15,309 nt of DNA from Alphaproteobacteria bacterium (lineage in GTDB: Bacteria > Pseudomonadota > Alphaproteobacteria > Rhizobiales > Devosiaceae). A program made the translations under genes and the position numbers. The notes under the pieces are model-generated. The model had not been told where the DNA came from, did not search any database, and saw only the letters and a program-made list of their open reading frames with translations. Below are positions 13,825 through 15,309 of the stretch, in pieces. The stretch's first letter is position 1; every line of letters begins with the position of its first letter. The stretch spans positions 1-15,309 of the forward strand of contig JAJRRJ010000207.1 in assembly GCA_024279575.1 (NCBI GenBank), in the 5' to 3' direction.

Positions 13825-15087
13825 ATGTTTCATTTTTTGTCAAAAACAGCCAAATTTGTATGGCTATTGTGCATTGTTGCAGTTGCAGGCGTTGCAACTG
13901 CGCAGGAAAATGGCGCGTCGCAAGGCAGTGCAGTTTCAAGTTTGCCGAGCGTTTTGGCGGTGCGTGTGACCAGCACGCCCGAGCGTGCTCGTTTGATAAT
14001 GGATTTGAGTGCCGAGACCCAATTTGCGTTTGTTTCCCTTTCTGGTCCCAACCGGATTGCAGTGGATGTGCGCGCAGAAAAATTCGTTGGCAGCGATGGT
14101 GGTATTGCGTCGGGTACTGGACTTATTTCAAATTACAAAATGGAGCAGATTGGTGCTGACCGGGTGCGTACCTATCTTTCGCTGGGGGGTGGGGCACAAG
14201 TACAGCAGGCCTATGTTCTTGCGGCGTTTGAAGGACAACCAACCCGGCTTGTGGTCGATATTATCGGGACCAGTGATGATCTGTTTTTGCTCAAAGTGGC
14301 TGAGGATGCGCAGGCATCCAGTGCGATTGCACAAAATGCTGCAAATGCCGCTGACACACTAACGCAGATTTCCGACGCGCCCGGTGCGTCTCAGATTGAA
14401 GCGGTTTCCCGCCCCCTTATTTTGATTGACCCGGGACATGGGGGCATTGATGGGGGGGCAGAAACCGCAGAAGGGGTGCGTGAAAAAGAAATTACCTTGC
14501 TGTTTGCCCGGCAGTTGCAGGAAGTTCTTATTGCTTCGGGGCGTTATGATGTTGCCCTGACCCGCGAAAGTGATGTTGCATTCTGGCTGGAACAGCGGGT
14601 GCAACTGGCGCGAGACAATAAGGCTGATCTGTTTGTTTCCATTCACGCGGATTCGTTTGATGATCCCAGCATTCGTGGCGCAAGCGTTTATATTCGCGAC
14701 GAAGAGGCAACGGATGTTTTGGACAAGGTTTTGGCGGAGAACGAAAACAAGGCGGATTTGTTAAGTGGTTTTATTCCCGATGCGGAAGAGCCTGCGGTGG
14801 TTAACATATTGGTGGAACTCATGCGCCGGGAAATGCGCCGACAGTCGTTTATTGCGGCGCGAGCGATTGTTGACCAACTTAAACCAAGTATTCGGGTGCG
14901 ACGTTTTCCGCTTCGTCGCGCAGATTTTTTCGTGCTTCAATCCCCTGATGTTCCAGCGGTGTTACTTGAACTTGGGTTTTTATCCAATTCATCCGACTCT
15001 GAAAATCTGGTTTCGCCGGCATGGCGCCAACGTGTCGCTGAAGCGGTGGCGCGTGGAATTACTTCTTTTTTTGATGGTAACAGATAA
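13825..15087 (+). CDS. AMIN-domain N-acetylmuramoyl-L-alanine amidase (Amidase_3)
   Basis: Periplasmic zinc amidase that cuts the peptide stem from N-acetylmuramic acid, mainly to separate daughter cells. The 420-residue protein has a signal peptide (residues 1-26, hydrophobic FVWLLCIVAVAGVA, cleavage after ATA), an AMIN domain at about 42-148 for septal or cell-wall targeting, a low-complexity linker at about 160-195, and an Amidase_3 domain at 197-416. Zinc ligands are His205 in IDPGHGG, Glu222 in REKEITL and His274 in SIHAD; the catalytic glutamate is Glu382 in LLELGFLSN. Residues 291-345 between them are charged and helical, like the segment that blocks the active site in AmiB/AmiC until EnvC or NlpD binds. 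It resembles AmiC, but the symbol is left open. The ribosome site before ATG 13825 is poor. Divergent from rne. Confidence 0.95.
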   Translation: MFHFLSKTAKFVWLLCIVAVAGVATAQENGASQGSAVSSLPSVLAVRVTSTPERARLIMDLSAETQFAFVSLSGPNRIAVDVRAEKFVGSDGGIASGTGLISNYKMEQIGADRVRTYLSLGGGAQVQQAYVLAAFEGQPTRLVVDIIGTSDDLFLLKVAEDAQASSAIAQNAANAADTLTQISDAPGASQIEAVSRPLILIDPGHGGIDGGAETAEGVREKEITLLFARQLQEVLIASGRYDVALTRESDVAFWLEQRVQLARDNKADLFVSIHADSFDDPSIRGASVYIRDEEATDVLDKVLAENENKADLLSGFIPDAEEPAVVNILVELMRREMRRQSFIAARAIVDQLKPSIRVRRFPLRRADFFVLQSPDVPAVLLELGFLSNSSDSENLVSPAWRQRVAEAVARGITSFFDGNR

Positions 15088-15269
15088 TAAAATTGATGGT
15101 TGAATCCCGGGTTTAATGAAGTGAACGAAATAATCACACTTTTGCCCTGCTTTTAGTTTCAAAAACACCTGCGGGTCGTCTATATATAGTGGCATGAGTC
15201 ATTGATTGGCCGATGTTAAAGGTCAATATGACAGGCATGGTGTTCGGTTTTCGGGTACTAATGCATAAC

Positions 15270-15307
15270 TGGAATTTTTAAGAGACAATTGGAACTTAAG
15301 AGACAAT
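15270..15307. repeat. Tandem direct repeat at the window end
   Basis: Two adjoining units, 15270-15289 and 15290-15307, share TGGAA and TTAAGAGACAAT; the first has two more T's between these parts. Adjacent direct repeats upstream of a gene often bind a regulator. The gene they would serve lies beyond the window; in related genomes the one after this amidase is often a penicillin-binding protein 1A gene, but that is not seen here. The rest of 15088-15269 contains a TATATATA run (15180-15187) but no gene. Confidence 0.5.
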
Positions 15308-15309
15308 GC

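Noticed and set aside
15120..15200. Possible -10 element TATATATA after the amidase gene
   Set aside because: No matching -35 element at proper spacing (the best is TTTCAA, three of six), so a promoter call is not supported.

Overview
The window is a stretch of core chromosome from an alphaproteobacterium, most likely of the Hyphomicrobiales (Rhizobiales) type. The evidence is the gene set and order: a large B12-dependent ribonucleotide reductase of alphaproteobacterial form, an NDUFA12-type complex I protein beside a DUF2155 secreted protein, the run dsbA-like / aroQ / accB / accC / aat, and an RNase E with a long insert in its S1 domain and a C-terminal Gly-Trp-Trp motif, divergent from an AMIN-type N-acetylmuramoyl-L-alanine amidase. 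By eye GC is about half and base use looks even. I see no transposase, integrase, phage gene, CRISPR array, rRNA or tRNA.

Layout. Positions 1-66 hold a perfect GC-rich palindrome. nrdJ (67-3789, minus) makes deoxyribonucleotides. Positions 3790-4577 form a 790-base region with no convincing gene but several strong hairpins. Three plus-strand genes follow: a degenerate response-regulator receiver (4578-5168), the NDUFA12-family protein (5333-5710) and a DUF2155 exported protein (about 5834-6235). They converge on a minus-strand block read from 13203 down to 6262: rne, dsbA-like, aroQ, accB, accC, aat. A 621-base spacer (13204-13824) separates rne from the divergent amidase gene (13825-15087, plus). 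The last 222 bases carry a tandem repeat, probably in front of another plus-strand gene outside the window.

Functionally, accB and accC supply malonyl-CoA for fatty acids, aroQ serves the shikimate pathway, aat tags proteins for N-degron turnover, RNase E is the degradosome scaffold, the DsbA-like protein acts on disulfides outside the cytoplasm, and the amidase splits septal peptidoglycan. The accB-accC pair is tightly spaced and surely co-transcribed; aroQ and aat probably join it. rne and dsbA are separated by a hairpin.

The genes are ordinary housekeeping genes and I do not see a new multi-gene system. The parts that deserve a second look are non-coding: the hairpin series at 3991-4492, the structured rne leader with an overlapping upstream reading frame, and the terminal tandem repeat. 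Among proteins, the receiver lacking conserved residues and the extra C-terminal cysteine pair of the DsbA-like protein stand out. Several genes need their start moved inward from the longest open frame, because those frames begin at TTG (or, in rne, at an ATG too close to its ribosome site). Preferred starts are given for each.
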